64,000 nucleotides of DNA from Pseudomonas sp. R4-35-07 (GTDB lineage Bacteria > Pseudomonadota > Gammaproteobacteria > Pseudomonadales > Pseudomonadaceae). Location: the NCBI RefSeq assembly GCF_003852235.1, contig NZ_CP027732.1, positions 806,001-870,000 on the forward strand. The letters are read 5' to 3'. The translations under genes were made by a program, and so were the position numbers. Under the pieces are notes generated by a model that saw only the letters and a list, made by a program, of their open reading frames with translations, made no database searches and was not told where the DNA came from. Positions 25,977-35,024 of this stretch are shown piece by piece; position 1 is the first letter of the stretch; each line of letters opens with the position of its first letter.

Positions 25977-27041
25977 ATGAAAGTCGAATCCTTCAACGAT
26001 GTGCAGCAGATCCAACCTGCGGACAAACCCAGTGTGAGCACTGTCGATGTGCCAATCCGTTCGCAGGGCTTAGATGACATCGCGCAGATTTTCAGCGAAG
26101 AAGTGGCACTCAACGCACAGGCCCTGGGCCGGCGATCCATTGGCACAAAAGTTTCGCCTGTCGCAGAATTCGTGCAGCTCTATGAACAACTGGGTCACCC
26201 CGGCCTGGCCACGCTGGAAACCGTTGTTCGTCGGCTTCGGTTCGAGTTGCTGCGCAAGCCCACTGTCGAAAAATTGGTGAGCCATGCCGGGGGTGACCCC
26301 GCGCGTGCCTTCGTGGTGCTTCAATTCATCGCCCTCGAAGCGCAAAACAATGGGCTGACAGTAGAAGAGGGCCTGGCGCGCGGGGCCTTGAAAGCGCTGA
26401 GGCAGGATTTCGGCGGGCACATCCAGGCAGGCCTGAATATCGCCTTGGCATTGAAGGAGGCCAGCGCTGACCCGCAGGAGCGTCAGGACGTGCGTGCGCT
26501 TTATTACGCCTCCGTGGTCGTTCGCCAATCCTTGGCGTTGATGCTGCAGACGCTGTTGAAGATGTACGGCTTAACGGCGTTTTCCAAAGGCGTCGACCTG
26601 ATGACTCAGGCGCTGAACGGCGATATCGCGGCGCACACCCAGTCGGTGCCCACGGAAAAATTGCACCTGCTGCTTAAGGGGTTGGCGCAGTGTCGTCAAT
26701 TGCGCTCGGTGCTGGGCAACTGTGATGCGTTGATCCGGCGCCTGAACGTCAATCTGGAGGCGGTGGATTTATTGCAGCGTTTTCTGGGTTATGCCAGTAC
26801 CGGTATCGATGCGGCCGAGGTGCAAAGGCTGGCCAGTGAGTTTGGGGGGACGCTGCTTGCCGCTCGTCTGCGCTCGCTTAATGAATTGGCCACGGAAGTA
26901 AAAAGTCTGCCCAAGGCCTGGTGGCTTGATGCGCAATCCCAGGCTTCTGCCGTGAAAGCGTTCAAGGACGTCATGGTTGAGTGGGCGCGCGAAGAGCGCG
27001 GCCATCAGACGTTTTCCGGCGAAACGAGGACGTCCGGGTGA
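25977..27041 (+). CDS. hrpJ: HrpJ/RspJ, YopN-TyeA-like gatekeeper
   Basis: 354 residues, mostly helical, first gene of the rightward operon. N-terminal polar residues are followed by a YopN/SepL-like helical domain (LDDIAQIFSEEVALNAQALG... ) and a TyeA-like C-terminal segment (about 250-345). HrpJ proteins sit at the export gate, control the order in which translocators and effectors leave, and are themselves secreted. The ATG at 25977 is 30 bp after an hrp box. The end overlaps hrcV in GTGA. Confidence 0.85.
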   Translation: MKVESFNDVQQIQPADKPSVSTVDVPIRSQGLDDIAQIFSEEVALNAQALGRRSIGTKVSPVAEFVQLYEQLGHPGLATLETVVRRLRFELLRKPTVEKLVSHAGGDPARAFVVLQFIALEAQNNGLTVEEGLARGALKALRQDFGGHIQAGLNIALALKEASADPQERQDVRALYYASVVVRQSLALMLQTLLKMYGLTAFSKGVDLMTQALNGDIAAHTQSVPTEKLHLLLKGLAQCRQLRSVLGNCDALIRRLNVNLEAVDLLQRFLGYASTGIDAAEVQRLASEFGGTLLAARLRSLNELATEVKSLPKAWWLDAQSQASAVKAFKDVMVEWAREERGHQTFSGETRTSG

Positions 27042-29131
27042 CACTGCTGTCATCGGTCAATGGCGTGCTGCTCAAGGTGGCGCGGCGTGCCGAAGTGCTC
27101 GGCGCGGTGGTGGTCCTGGCCATCGTGTTTATCTTTATCGTGCCGCTGCCCACATGGCTGGTGGACATTCTGATCGCGTTGAACATCTGTATTTCCTGCT
27201 TGTTGATCGTACTGGCGCTGTACTTGCCGGGGCCGTTGGCGTTCTCGTCGTTTCCATCGATCCTGCTGTTGACCACCATGTTTCGCCTGGCCCTGTCGAT
27301 TGCCACCACACGCTTGATTCTGCTGGAGCAGGACGCGGGCGATATTGTGGAAGCGTTCGGTAATTTCGTGGTGGGCGGCAACCTGGCGGTGGGGCTGGTG
27401 ATCTTCATGATCCTGACCATCGTCAACTTCCTGGTGATCACCAAAGGTTCGGAGCGGGTCGCCGAAGTGGCTGCCCGCTTCAGTCTGGATGCGATGCCGG
27501 GCAAGCAGATGTCGATCGACAGTGACCTGCGCGCCGGGTTGATCGATGGTATGCAGGCTCGCGACAAACGTGAGCAGTTGTCCCGCGAAAGCCAGCTGTT
27601 CGGGGCCATGGACGGGGCCATGAAGTTCGTCAAGGGCGATGCCGTTGCCGGCCTGATCATCGTGGTCATCAACCTGCTGGGAGGCTTTTCTACCGGCATG
27701 TTCCAGCACGGGATGAGCGCGGGCGAGTCGATGGCGCTGTATTCGGTACTGACGATCGGCGACGGCCTGATCGCACAGATTCCCGCGCTGTTGATCTCCC
27801 TGACGGCCGGCATGATCATTACCCGAGTGGCGCCGGACGGGCGCAAGGGCGTCACCAACATGGGCGCCGAAATTGCCCGGCAGATGACCAGCGAACCCAA
27901 GAGCTGGATGATCGCGTCGGTGGGCATGTTGGCCTTCGCCACGCTTCCCGGCATGCCTACCGTGGTGTTCATTCTGATTTCGCTGATGACCGGCTCCCTG
28001 GGGTACTACCTCATGCGCCAGCGTCAGCGCGAGGACTCCCCGGCGGCATCGGACGAAAAAGCGGTCCGTCCGGAAGAGAACGGCAGTGAAGACCTGCGTG
28101 GCTTCGACCCGTCACGGCCGTATCTGCTGCAATTCAACAGCCAGATGTACGGGGCCCCCGAGGTCATCGACATCGTGCAAAAAATTCGTCAGGCCCGAAA
28201 TGCGCTGGTCGCCAATATCGGGCTGACGCTACCCCCGTTCGAAGCCGAGTTCAGTGAGACGCTGGCCGTCGACGAGATGCGCTTTTGCGTGCATGAAGTT
28301 CCGACCGTGACGGCGACCCTCAGCGACCGTGTTGCGGTTGAATACGCCTCCTTGGCGCAGCCCCCGGACAGGGGCGATAGAGGCCTGGCCGAGCGGGACG
28401 AGGCGGACTGGCTGTGGCTCGACCCTGATGATCCATTGCTCAATGACCCCCAGATTGAGCGTTTCAGCGCCCAGAGCCTGATCATCGAACGGATGAAGCG
28501 GGCGATGTTGCTTAGCGGACCGCGGTTTCTCGGCATCCAGGAATGCAAGTCGATCCTCAGTTGGCTTGAACACAACCAGCCGGAGCTGGTGCAGGAGCTG
28601 CAGCGCATCATGCCGCTTTCGCGCTTTTCGTCGGTGCTGCAGCGCCTGGCGAGTGAGGGTGTGCCATTGCGCGCCGTACGTTTGATCGTCGAGTCATTGA
28701 TCGAGTACGGCCAGCATGAGCGTGAACCGGATGCCCTGGCCGATTACGCACGGATCGCCCTCAAGTCGCAGATTTTTCACCAGTACAGCGAAGCCGATGG
28801 CCTGCATGCGTGGCTGCTGTCGCCACAGACCGAGAACATCCTGCGCGAAGCGTTGCGCCAAACCCAGAGCGGGGTGTTTTTCGCCCTCGATAACGACAGC
28901 AGTGCTGCCTTGGTCGGGCTGCTCAACCAGGCCTTTGTGCTAAGACCGAAAACCAAGAGCGTGCTGTTGGTTGCCCAAGATCTGCGCAGCCCGTTACGGG
29001 CGCTTTTGCTGGACGAGTTCAACCATGTGCCGGTGATGTCTTTTGCCGAGCTGGGGAGCAACTCCAAGGTCAAGGTATTGGGCCGTTTCGACCTGGGCCA
29101 GGACGAACCAATGCGTGGGGCGGCGGCATGA
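27038..29131 (+). CDS. hrcV: HrcV/RscV, major export gate protein (FlhA/YscV family)
   Basis: 697 residues. The GTG at 27038 overlaps the hrpJ stop and is preferred to a longer out-of-context frame. The N-terminal half (to about 320) has 7-8 membrane helices with the family segment FSSFPSILLLTTMFRLALSIATTRLIL. The FHIPEP-like cytoplasmic loop SERVAEVAARFSLDAMPGKQ is also present. The C-terminal half is the cytoplasmic domain that forms the nonameric ring and receives chaperone-substrate complexes. The length is normal for HrcV and no disruptions are seen. Confidence 0.95.
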   Translation: MTLLSSVNGVLLKVARRAEVLGAVVVLAIVFIFIVPLPTWLVDILIALNICISCLLIVLALYLPGPLAFSSFPSILLLTTMFRLALSIATTRLILLEQDAGDIVEAFGNFVVGGNLAVGLVIFMILTIVNFLVITKGSERVAEVAARFSLDAMPGKQMSIDSDLRAGLIDGMQARDKREQLSRESQLFGAMDGAMKFVKGDAVAGLIIVVINLLGGFSTGMFQHGMSAGESMALYSVLTIGDGLIAQIPALLISLTAGMIITRVAPDGRKGVTNMGAEIARQMTSEPKSWMIASVGMLAFATLPGMPTVVFILISLMTGSLGYYLMRQRQREDSPAASDEKAVRPEENGSEDLRGFDPSRPYLLQFNSQMYGAPEVIDIVQKIRQARNALVANIGLTLPPFEAEFSETLAVDEMRFCVHEVPTVTATLSDRVAVEYASLAQPPDRGDRGLAERDEADWLWLDPDDPLLNDPQIERFSAQSLIIERMKRAMLLSGPRFLGIQECKSILSWLEHNQPELVQELQRIMPLSRFSSVLQRLASEGVPLRAVRLIVESLIEYGQHEREPDALADYARIALKSQIFHQYSEADGLHAWLLSPQTENILREALRQTQSGVFFALDNDSSAALVGLLNQAFVLRPKTKSVLLVAQDLRSPLRALLLDEFNHVPVMSFAELGSNSKVKVLGRFDLGQDEPMRGAAA

Positions 29132-29165
29132 GCGCGTTATTTTTATCCGGATCGAGGGTCGCCCC

Positions 29166-30068
29166 ATGATGTTCGAGCTGCGGGTGCTGGATGGTATGCA
29201 TCAAGGCGCCGCGCTGCCGTTGTTTGGTGAGCAGTGGGGCGTGGGTGCCAATTCGGACGCTGATCTTCTGTTGAACGATCCCGGGGTTGCCGAGCATCAC
29301 GCACGTTTGCGCTTGGCCGATGGCCGGTGGTCGGTGCAGGCCGAGGCGGGGCTGCTTGAAAACAGCGATGGGCAAGTGCTGGCGCAGATCGGCGAGCTTG
29401 CGCTGAACACGGTCTTTTTGATCGGCCCCGTTCGCTTGTGCGTCAGCCCTGCCGATCAGCCCTGGCCACAGGCACCCGCGCCTGCACCTGCGGCGCCTGA
29501 GCCTGTGGAGCAGGCGCCGCTCGCGTTGAAACTGTCAGCAATTCCATCGTCCCAACAAAAGCGTTTGCTTAGCCTGGTACTTGCGTTCGCCGTGCTCATT
29601 GCGGCAGCCGGCATCATCTTTAGTGGCGAGCGCAAGGCCCAGGCATCGTTGATGCCGGTAGTGGTTCAGAAGCCCGAACTGGGCTCGCCCTTTGAGGTGC
29701 GCCAGCAATTGCTGAAGATGCTCAGCGAGCGGGAACTGACTTCACGGGTCAGCTTGCAAGTCATCAATGGGCAGATTTCCCTGAGCGGTGATGTTTCCCA
29801 GGAAGAGGCGGACTTGGTCGCGCGCATGCTCGACCGCTTTGCCGGGCAGTTCGAAACCGCTGTGCCAGTGATCAGCCGCGTACGCACGCGTGACGGAGCA
29901 CTGCCGTTCAAGATCGTGCAGATCATCAGCGGACCGAACGGCCACGTTGTGCTGGAAGAGGGCACCCGGTTATTTGTGGGCGACGAAGTCAATGGCCTGC
30001 GTCTGGTGCTGATCGATAACAGCAAGGTGGTGTTCGACGGTGTGCAGCGCTATGAGGTGCGTTGGTGA
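29166..30068 (+). CDS. hrpQ: HrpQ/RspQ, inner-membrane ring protein (YscD family)
   Basis: 300 residues from the ATG at 29166 (GAGGG 7 nt upstream); ATG at 29169 is possible. An N-terminal forkhead-associated domain (about 1-95) is followed by a Pro/Ala linker and a single membrane helix (about 134-153, LLSLVLAFAVLIAAAGIIF). Periplasmic ring-building (BON-like) domains follow. This is the layout of YscD/PrgH basal-body proteins, which form the outer ring of the inner-membrane platform with HrcJ. It overlaps hrcN in GTGA. Confidence 0.88.
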   Translation: MMFELRVLDGMHQGAALPLFGEQWGVGANSDADLLLNDPGVAEHHARLRLADGRWSVQAEAGLLENSDGQVLAQIGELALNTVFLIGPVRLCVSPADQPWPQAPAPAPAAPEPVEQAPLALKLSAIPSSQQKRLLSLVLAFAVLIAAAGIIFSGERKAQASLMPVVVQKPELGSPFEVRQQLLKMLSERELTSRVSLQVINGQISLSGDVSQEEADLVARMLDRFAGQFETAVPVISRVRTRDGALPFKIVQIISGPNGHVVLEEGTRLFVGDEVNGLRLVLIDNSKVVFDGVQRYEVRW

Positions 30069-31423
30069 GCGGCGCATGGCAAGAGCGTCTCGAGGCTTGG
30101 CAACGCAGTCAGTCGGCGGCATTGGACAGCTTTGCGCCGGTCACGATGCGCGGTCGCATACAGCGCGTCAACGGCATGCTGATGCAGTGTCGGCTGCCCC
30201 AGGCGCGCATCGGCGACCTGTGCCAGGTTGAAAAGCAACCGGGCGATTACATGCTCGCCGAAATCATTGGCTTCGATCAGCAGGATGCGGTGCTCAGTGC
30301 CCTGGGGAATCTGGAAGGCGTGAGTGTGGGCGCCAGCGTGGAGCGTCTTGGTGTGCCGCACAGGGTACGGGTGGGTGATGACCTGCTGGGCCAAGTGCTG
30401 GACGGTTTCGGCCGGCCGATTGCCGGCAACGGTCCCAGTGCGTTCGCCGAAGCGGATACGCCCGACGCCACCCCGGTGTTGTGCGAGGCGCCGTTACCCA
30501 CGGAGCGGCCGCGCATCAACCGCGCATTGGCCACGGGGGTGCGTTCGATCGACGGCCTGATGACGCTGGGGGAAGGCCAGCGCGTCGGGCTGTTCGCGGG
30601 GGCAGGCTGTGGCAAGACCACCTTGTTGGCCGAGATCGCTCGTAACGTGGACTGCGATGTGATCGTGTTCGGTTTGATCGGCGAACGGGGCCGAGAGTTG
30701 CGCGAGTTTCTTGACCATGAATTGGATGACCAACTGCGGGCCAAGGCGGTGCTGGTGTGCTCCACCTCTGACCGTTCCAGCATGGAGCGCGCCCGCGCCG
30801 CCTTCACCGCGACGGCGCTCGCCGAAGGTTTCCGGCGCAAGGGCCAGCGGGTGCTTTTGTTGATCGATTCCTTGACGCGTTTTGCGCGAGCCCAGCGTGA
30901 AATCGGCCTGGCTGCCGGCGAGCCGCTGGGGCGGGGCGGTCTGCCGCCTTCGGTGTACAGCCTGTTGCCGCGCCTGGTGGAACGGGCGGGGTTGACGCGT
31001 GACGGCGTGATCACGGCCATCTACACGGTGTTGATCGAGCAGGACTCGATGAATGACCCGGTGGCCGACGAAGTTCGCTCGCTGCTGGACGGCCATATCG
31101 TGCTGTCACGCAAGTTGGCCGAGCGCGGCCATTATCCGGCCGTGGACGTGCTGGCCAGCCTGTCGCGGATTTTGACCAATGTCTGCGAGCCCAGGCATAT
31201 CCAGGCCGGTACGGCGTTGCGACGCCTGTTGTCGGCCTACCAGCAGATCGAGCTGATGCTCAAGCTGGGTGAGTACCAGGCAGGCAATGATGCCCTGACT
31301 GACATGGCGGTAAGCAGCCGCCAGGCGGTGGATAGCTTCCTGCGCCAAGATTTGCGTGAGCCTTCTGCGATCGACACGACGATGGACCAACTGACGGAGC
31401 TGACTGCCTATGTCCCATTCTGA
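30065..31423 (+). CDS. hrcN: HrcN/RscN, type III secretion ATPase
   Basis: 452 residues. The P-loop GAGCGKTT has its lysine at 184; Walker B is VLLLIDSLTRFARAQRE. The catalytic-glutamate region GLIGERGRELREF and the family signature PPSVYSLLPRLVERAG are present. The hexameric ATPase detaches chaperones and unfolds substrates at the base of the export channel. The start GTG at 30065 overlaps the hrpQ stop. The C-terminus overlaps hrpO by 14 bp. All catalytic elements look intact. Confidence 0.96.
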   Translation: MSGAWQERLEAWQRSQSAALDSFAPVTMRGRIQRVNGMLMQCRLPQARIGDLCQVEKQPGDYMLAEIIGFDQQDAVLSALGNLEGVSVGASVERLGVPHRVRVGDDLLGQVLDGFGRPIAGNGPSAFAEADTPDATPVLCEAPLPTERPRINRALATGVRSIDGLMTLGEGQRVGLFAGAGCGKTTLLAEIARNVDCDVIVFGLIGERGRELREFLDHELDDQLRAKAVLVCSTSDRSSMERARAAFTATALAEGFRRKGQRVLLLIDSLTRFARAQREIGLAAGEPLGRGGLPPSVYSLLPRLVERAGLTRDGVITAIYTVLIEQDSMNDPVADEVRSLLDGHIVLSRKLAERGHYPAVDVLASLSRILTNVCEPRHIQAGTALRRLLSAYQQIELMLKLGEYQAGNDALTDMAVSSRQAVDSFLRQDLREPSAIDTTMDQLTELTAYVPF

Positions 31424-31838
31424 AACGTTGCCCGGTGAGATCGAAACCCTGCGGCGCTTGCGTCGGTACCGGGCCGATCGTGCCGAACGTGCGCTGCGCG
31501 AGGCCAAACGATCACAGCAGGCATTGGTGGCGCACATCCAGCAGGCCCAAGACCTGCTGGAGAAAACCCGTCAGGAAGAGCAGCGCCAATGTGCACAACT
31601 GTTGAGCGAGCACCAGGGGCAGGTTGTGAGCGTTCAGGCGCTGAAGTCGTGGAATCGCAAGGAACAAAGCCTGTCTGCCGGTACCCGGCGTGAAGAAGGC
31701 CAGGTACAACAACTGCAAGGGCAGCAGGAACAGCGTGAGGTGGAGGTAGGTATCGCGCAGAAGCACGTCACCCAGTGCCTTCGCCAAGTAGAAAAACTGC
31801 AGGAATTGGCCAATTTACTCACGCAGGAACCGCTATGA
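31410..31838 (+). CDS. hrpO: HrpO/RspO, ATPase stalk protein (YscO/FliJ-like)
   Basis: 142 residues, almost entirely an alpha-helical coiled coil rich in Gln, Glu and Arg (EIETLRRLRRYRADRAERAL, then heptads to the end). YscO/FliJ proteins form the central stalk of the ATPase and recycle chaperones. Sequence conservation in this family is low, so the call rests on coiled-coil character, size and position after hrcN. The stop overlaps the hrpP start in ATGA. Confidence 0.85.
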   Translation: MSHSETLPGEIETLRRLRRYRADRAERALREAKRSQQALVAHIQQAQDLLEKTRQEEQRQCAQLLSEHQGQVVSVQALKSWNRKEQSLSAGTRREEGQVQQLQGQQEQREVEVGIAQKHVTQCLRQVEKLQELANLLTQEPL

Positions 31839-32293
31839 ACGCTATTTCAGCCAACACGCCTGAACGCCAACGCCGACGCGACCCTCGCGAGGACCGTGTC
31901 CACGAGGTGGGCGCCCCAGTGCCTTGGGAGCAACGGCAGCTCTTTAGCCAATTGTTCGGTGATGACGAACAGGATTCGGGCCGTAGCGCGTCACAGCCCG
32001 GAACCCGGGCCGGCGGCGATCTCGCCATGGTCGAGGCGTTGTCGGAGCAGTTGATACCTCGGCTGCAAAGCGGCTCGACGTGGCCGCTGACAGTGGCCAT
32101 GTACTTGCCACGCCTGGGGCGGATCAATGCCCGTATTCGTCGAGAAGGGGCGGGGTGGAATATCGAGCTTGAAGCGCAGCAGGAAGCAACAGCACGCTGG
32201 CTCTACGGCGTACGGCACCAATGTGAGCACAGGCTCGCCGCGAGCCTGGCGTTACCGGTGGCGCTGTGCGTGGCGAATTCGGCGCCGGCATGA
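31835..32293 (+). CDS. hrpP: HrpP/RspP, substrate-specificity switch protein (YscP-like)
   Basis: 152 residues from the ATG at 31835. A polar, probably disordered N-terminal half is followed by a C-terminal domain (MVEALSEQLIPRLQSGSTWP onward) resembling the T3S4 substrate-switch domain. HrpP-type proteins control needle/pilus length and the change from early to late substrates by contacting HrcU. It is much shorter than YscP, as usual in the Hrp1 family. It overlaps hrpO and hrcQ by 4 bp each. Confidence 0.8.
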   Translation: MNAISANTPERQRRRDPREDRVHEVGAPVPWEQRQLFSQLFGDDEQDSGRSASQPGTRAGGDLAMVEALSEQLIPRLQSGSTWPLTVAMYLPRLGRINARIRREGAGWNIELEAQQEATARWLYGVRHQCEHRLAASLALPVALCVANSAPA

Positions 32294-33303
32294 TGTTGCC
32301 CTCTCTGGCCTTGCGCACTGTGAGGGCTGATGCAGTGGCTGCCCGGCGACGGCTGGGGCGTGGGTTGCGCATGCCGTTCCAGGTGGCCGAACAGCGCGGT
32401 GAATTACGCCTGGAGCCTGGCACTGAGCCGGTTGGCGCTCAGTCGCTGTGCTTTGAAACCACCAGTGGGGTATTGGCGTTCAGCGAACCGGGGCCGCAAT
32501 TGAGCTTGATGGGTGAGTGCCCGGTGACGTTGGCCCAGGCCGGCAACGATCCGGACTCCTGGTTCTGGGCATTGTTTCAGCACTACTTGAGCCCGCAGAT
32601 ACGTGACCTGTTCGGCTATATGCGGCTGCTGGAGACGGATCGCCCCGAGGGGTTCGGTTGCCGGCTCAGCGTGTCCCTGGGCGCCTCACGGGTCATGGGC
32701 TACCTGTGGCTGAGCGCTGGAAGCTTCCTCGCGTTGTGCGAGGCCGCCCCATGGCGCTCTATCGCTGCACCGCTGCCGGGGCAGTTTCAACTGGCGATTG
32801 CCGTCACCCTGGGACGCATGCGCCTGACCATTGCACAGGTACGCAGCCTGCGCGCCGGTGATGTGCTGGTCCCCGAGCTCGCGCTGTTCCAGGCGCAGGG
32901 CAGCGGTTATGTGCAGGTTGGCAGGCATCGGCTGCGGGGCAGTATTGACGATGAAAACGGGACTCTGTGCCTGACCCTTTCTTCTATCGAGGACACGTCT
33001 GTGGACGAGAATTTTGCGGCGCACGCCTACTCCGAGGATGCGCAGGATGAACCTGTGGTGGATATCTTTGGCCACGAGCCATTCGATGAGTTGAGCATGG
33101 CGCTGAATGTTCGCTGCGGCACACTCAACCTCACGCTGGGCGAGTTGCGCAATCTGGGGCCTGGTTCCGTGCTGGGCGTTACCGGCTACGCACCTGGCCT
33201 GGCAGGCCTGTATTACGGCGATCGGCCGATTGGGCAGGGCCAGTTGGTGGAAGTCGACGGCCGCCTGGGCTTGCAGTTGTCCCGCGTGCTATTCGGCCGA
33301 TGA
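32290..33303 (+). CDS. hrcQ: HrcQ/RscQ, fused cytoplasmic sorting-platform (C-ring) protein
   Basis: 337 residues in one frame. The N-terminal part corresponds to P. syringae HrcQA and the C-terminal 80 residues (LNVRCGTLNLTLGELRNL and onward) to HrcQB, a SpoA/FliN domain. In P. syringae the two are separate genes; here they are fused. The protein forms the pods of the sorting platform that load substrates to the ATPase. The ATG at 32290 overlaps hrpP, and the end overlaps hrcR in ATGA. A probable internal start at 33001 is listed separately. Confidence 0.92.
   Translation: MMLPSLALRTVRADAVAARRRLGRGLRMPFQVAEQRGELRLEPGTEPVGAQSLCFETTSGVLAFSEPGPQLSLMGECPVTLAQAGNDPDSWFWALFQHYLSPQIRDLFGYMRLLETDRPEGFGCRLSVSLGASRVMGYLWLSAGSFLALCEAAPWRSIAAPLPGQFQLAIAVTLGRMRLTIAQVRSLRAGDVLVPELALFQAQGSGYVQVGRHRLRGSIDDENGTLCLTLSSIEDTSVDENFAAHAYSEDAQDEPVVDIFGHEPFDELSMALNVRCGTLNLTLGELRNLGPGSVLGVTGYAPGLAGLYYGDRPIGQGQLVEVDGRLGLQLSRVLFGR
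33001..33303 (+). CDS. putative internal translation product HrcQ-C (HrcQB-like)
   Basis: An in-frame GTG at 33001 (codon 238 of hrcQ) is preceded by GAGG 8 nt upstream. It would start a 100-residue product with an acidic lead (DENFAAHAYSEDAQDEP) and the full SpoA domain. This is just what separate hrcQB genes encode in P. syringae. Internal starts giving a short C-terminal form are known for yscQ, spaO and ssaQ. Seen here: start, Shine-Dalgarno and matching layout. Expression is inferred. Confidence 0.5.
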   Translation: MDENFAAHAYSEDAQDEPVVDIFGHEPFDELSMALNVRCGTLNLTLGELRNLGPGSVLGVTGYAPGLAGLYYGDRPIGQGQLVEVDGRLGLQLSRVLFGR

Positions 33304-33954
33304 TACTCCAAGGGCTGGATCCCCTCGTTCTCGCACTGTTTCTCGCCACGCTGACGCTGATGCCGATGCTGTTGATCATCTGCACATCGTTTTTGAAGAT
33401 CGTGATCGTGCTGATGATTACCCGTAATGCCATCGGCGTGCAGCAGGTGCCGCCGAGCATGGCGATTAACGGCATCGCATTGGCTGCGACACTATTTATC
33501 ATGGCTCCGGTGGGCTATCAGATCGCTGAAAATCTAAAAAATTTCTCCGCTGGACACGAGCAATGTGCAGACGGTGCTGCAGACAGGCGCAGAGGCCATC
33601 AAGCCGTTGCGTGCATTCATGCTGCGCAATCTCGACCCCGACGTGCTCACCCACCTGTTGGAGAATACCCACCGCCTCTGGCCCGCGCAGATGGCGCAGG
33701 AGGTGCAGCGTGAAGACCTGATCCTGCTGATTCCTGCCTATGTATTGTCACAACTGCAGGCGGGGTTCGAGATCGGTTTTCTGATCTACATCCCCTTTAT
33801 CGTGATTGACCTGATTGTCTCCAACCTCTTATTGGCGCTGGGCATGCAAATGGTTTCACCCATGACCATTTCCCTGCCGCTCAAATTGCTGCTGTTTGTA
33901 ATGGTGTCCGGCTGGTCGCGGCTGCTCGACAGCCTGTTCCTTTCTTATCTCTGA
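33300..33954 (+). pseudogene. hrcR: HrcR/RscR export gate protein, frameshifted
   Basis: The first frame (33300 onward) gives the normal start MILQGLDPLVLALFLATLTL and three of the usual helices up to YQIAENLK. It then turns into non-family sequence. The normal continuation, SPLDTSNVQTVLQTGAEAIK to the end SLFLSYL, is in the +1 frame and reaches 33954. The break lies in an A6 run at 33536-33541; removing one A restores a 217-residue protein, the usual HrcR length. HrcR (YscR/FliP) is an essential core of the export channel. Either the gene is inactivated, or frame is corrected by slippage, or it is a sequencing error. Confidence 0.85.
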
Positions 33955-33961
33955 GCTGAAT

Positions 33962-34225
33962 ATGGAACCGATCGTACTGTTCAAACAGGGCATGTTGCTG
34001 GTGGTGGTGTTGACCGCCCCGCCGCTGATCGTAGCGGTGGTGGTGGGCGTACTGACCTCGTTGATTCAGGCGCTGATGCAGGTGCAGGACCAGACCCTGC
34101 CGTTTGGTGTCAAGCTGGTGGCGGTGGGTGTCACGCTGATCATGACTGGGCGCTGGATCGGCGTTGAGTTGATCCAACTGATCAACCTGACGTTCGACAT
34201 GATCGGCCGTTCGGCCCTTAACTGA
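33962..34225 (+). CDS. hrcS: HrcS/RscS export gate protein (YscS/FliQ family)
   Basis: 87 residues with two membrane helices (LLVVVLTAPPLIVAVVVGVL and VKLVAVGVTLIMTGRWIGVE) separated by the family segment TSLIQALMQVQDQTLPF. It forms part of the helical export gate with HrcR and HrcT. It begins 7 bp after the hrcR end and is itself intact. Confidence 0.95.
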   Translation: MEPIVLFKQGMLLVVVLTAPPLIVAVVVGVLTSLIQALMQVQDQTLPFGVKLVAVGVTLIMTGRWIGVELIQLINLTFDMIGRSALN

Positions 34226-34235
34226 GGGCACGCCG

Positions 34236-35024
34236 GTGCTGCATTATTTCGAGTTGCTGCCAAGCCTGGTGATCGGCATGGCGCGCATTTATCCCTGTGC
34301 CTTTCTGGTCGCTGCATTCTGTTTTCAACATATTCGTGGCATGCCCCGGCACACGATCGTGATGGTCATGGCATTGATCCCCGCGCCGGGTATCCATGCA
34401 GCGTTGGAGGGGCTGGATTACTCGGGCCTCATGCTCGCCGCATTGGCGCTCAAGGAGTTGGCCCTTGGGGTAGTGCTGGGCGTGTTGCTGTCGATGCCGT
34501 TCTGGATGTTCGAGTCGGTGGGCGCGCTGCTGGATAACCAGCGAGGCGCGTTGGCCGGGGGCCAGCTCAACCCGTCGCTGGGCCCGGACGCAACGCCCAT
34601 CGGGCATATGCTCAAGCAGTTGGCGATTTTTCTGTTGATGGTCACCCTGGGGCTTGGCGCACTGACCCAGGTGATCTGGGACAGCTACCTGATCTGGCCA
34701 CCGACGGTGTGGTTCCCGTTGCCGGGGCCCAACGGATTCGGTGTATTTATCGCGCTGCTCGGGGATACGTTCACCCACATGATGCTCTACGCCGCGCCCT
34801 TTATCGCCGTGCTGCTGTTGCTGGAGTTCGGCATCGCGCTGCTGGGTGTTTACAGTCAGCAGTTGCAGGTGAGCACACTGGCTCCGCCACTCAAGAGCCT
34901 CGCAGGTATCGGTGTCCTCTTGCTGTATTTTGCGTTATTGCAGGATCTGATCGTCGGGCGTATGAGTTTGCTGGGTGACCTCAAGCATTCCCTTGGGCTG
35001 CTGTTCAAGGTGGCGATGCCATGA
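34236..35024 (+). CDS. hrcT: HrcT/RscT export gate protein (YscT/FliR family)
   Basis: 262 residues, about seven membrane helices. GTG start at 34236 with GAGGG upstream. Family segments SVGALLDNQRGALAGGQLNPSL and FGIALLGVYSQQLQVSTLAP are present. It caps the HrcR-HrcS gate complex in the inner membrane. It overlaps hrcU by 4 bp (ATGA). Confidence 0.94.
   Translation: MLHYFELLPSLVIGMARIYPCAFLVAAFCFQHIRGMPRHTIVMVMALIPAPGIHAALEGLDYSGLMLAALALKELALGVVLGVLLSMPFWMFESVGALLDNQRGALAGGQLNPSLGPDATPIGHMLKQLAIFLLMVTLGLGALTQVIWDSYLIWPPTVWFPLPGPNGFGVFIALLGDTFTHMMLYAAPFIAVLLLLEFGIALLGVYSQQLQVSTLAPPLKSLAGIGVLLLYFALLQDLIVGRMSLLGDLKHSLGLLFKVAMP

Noticed and set aside
33565..33954. GTG-started frame as a separate gene after hrcR
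   Set aside because: It is the C-terminal two-thirds of HrcR in the shifted frame, with no good ribosome binding site; treated as part of a broken or frame-corrected hrcR.
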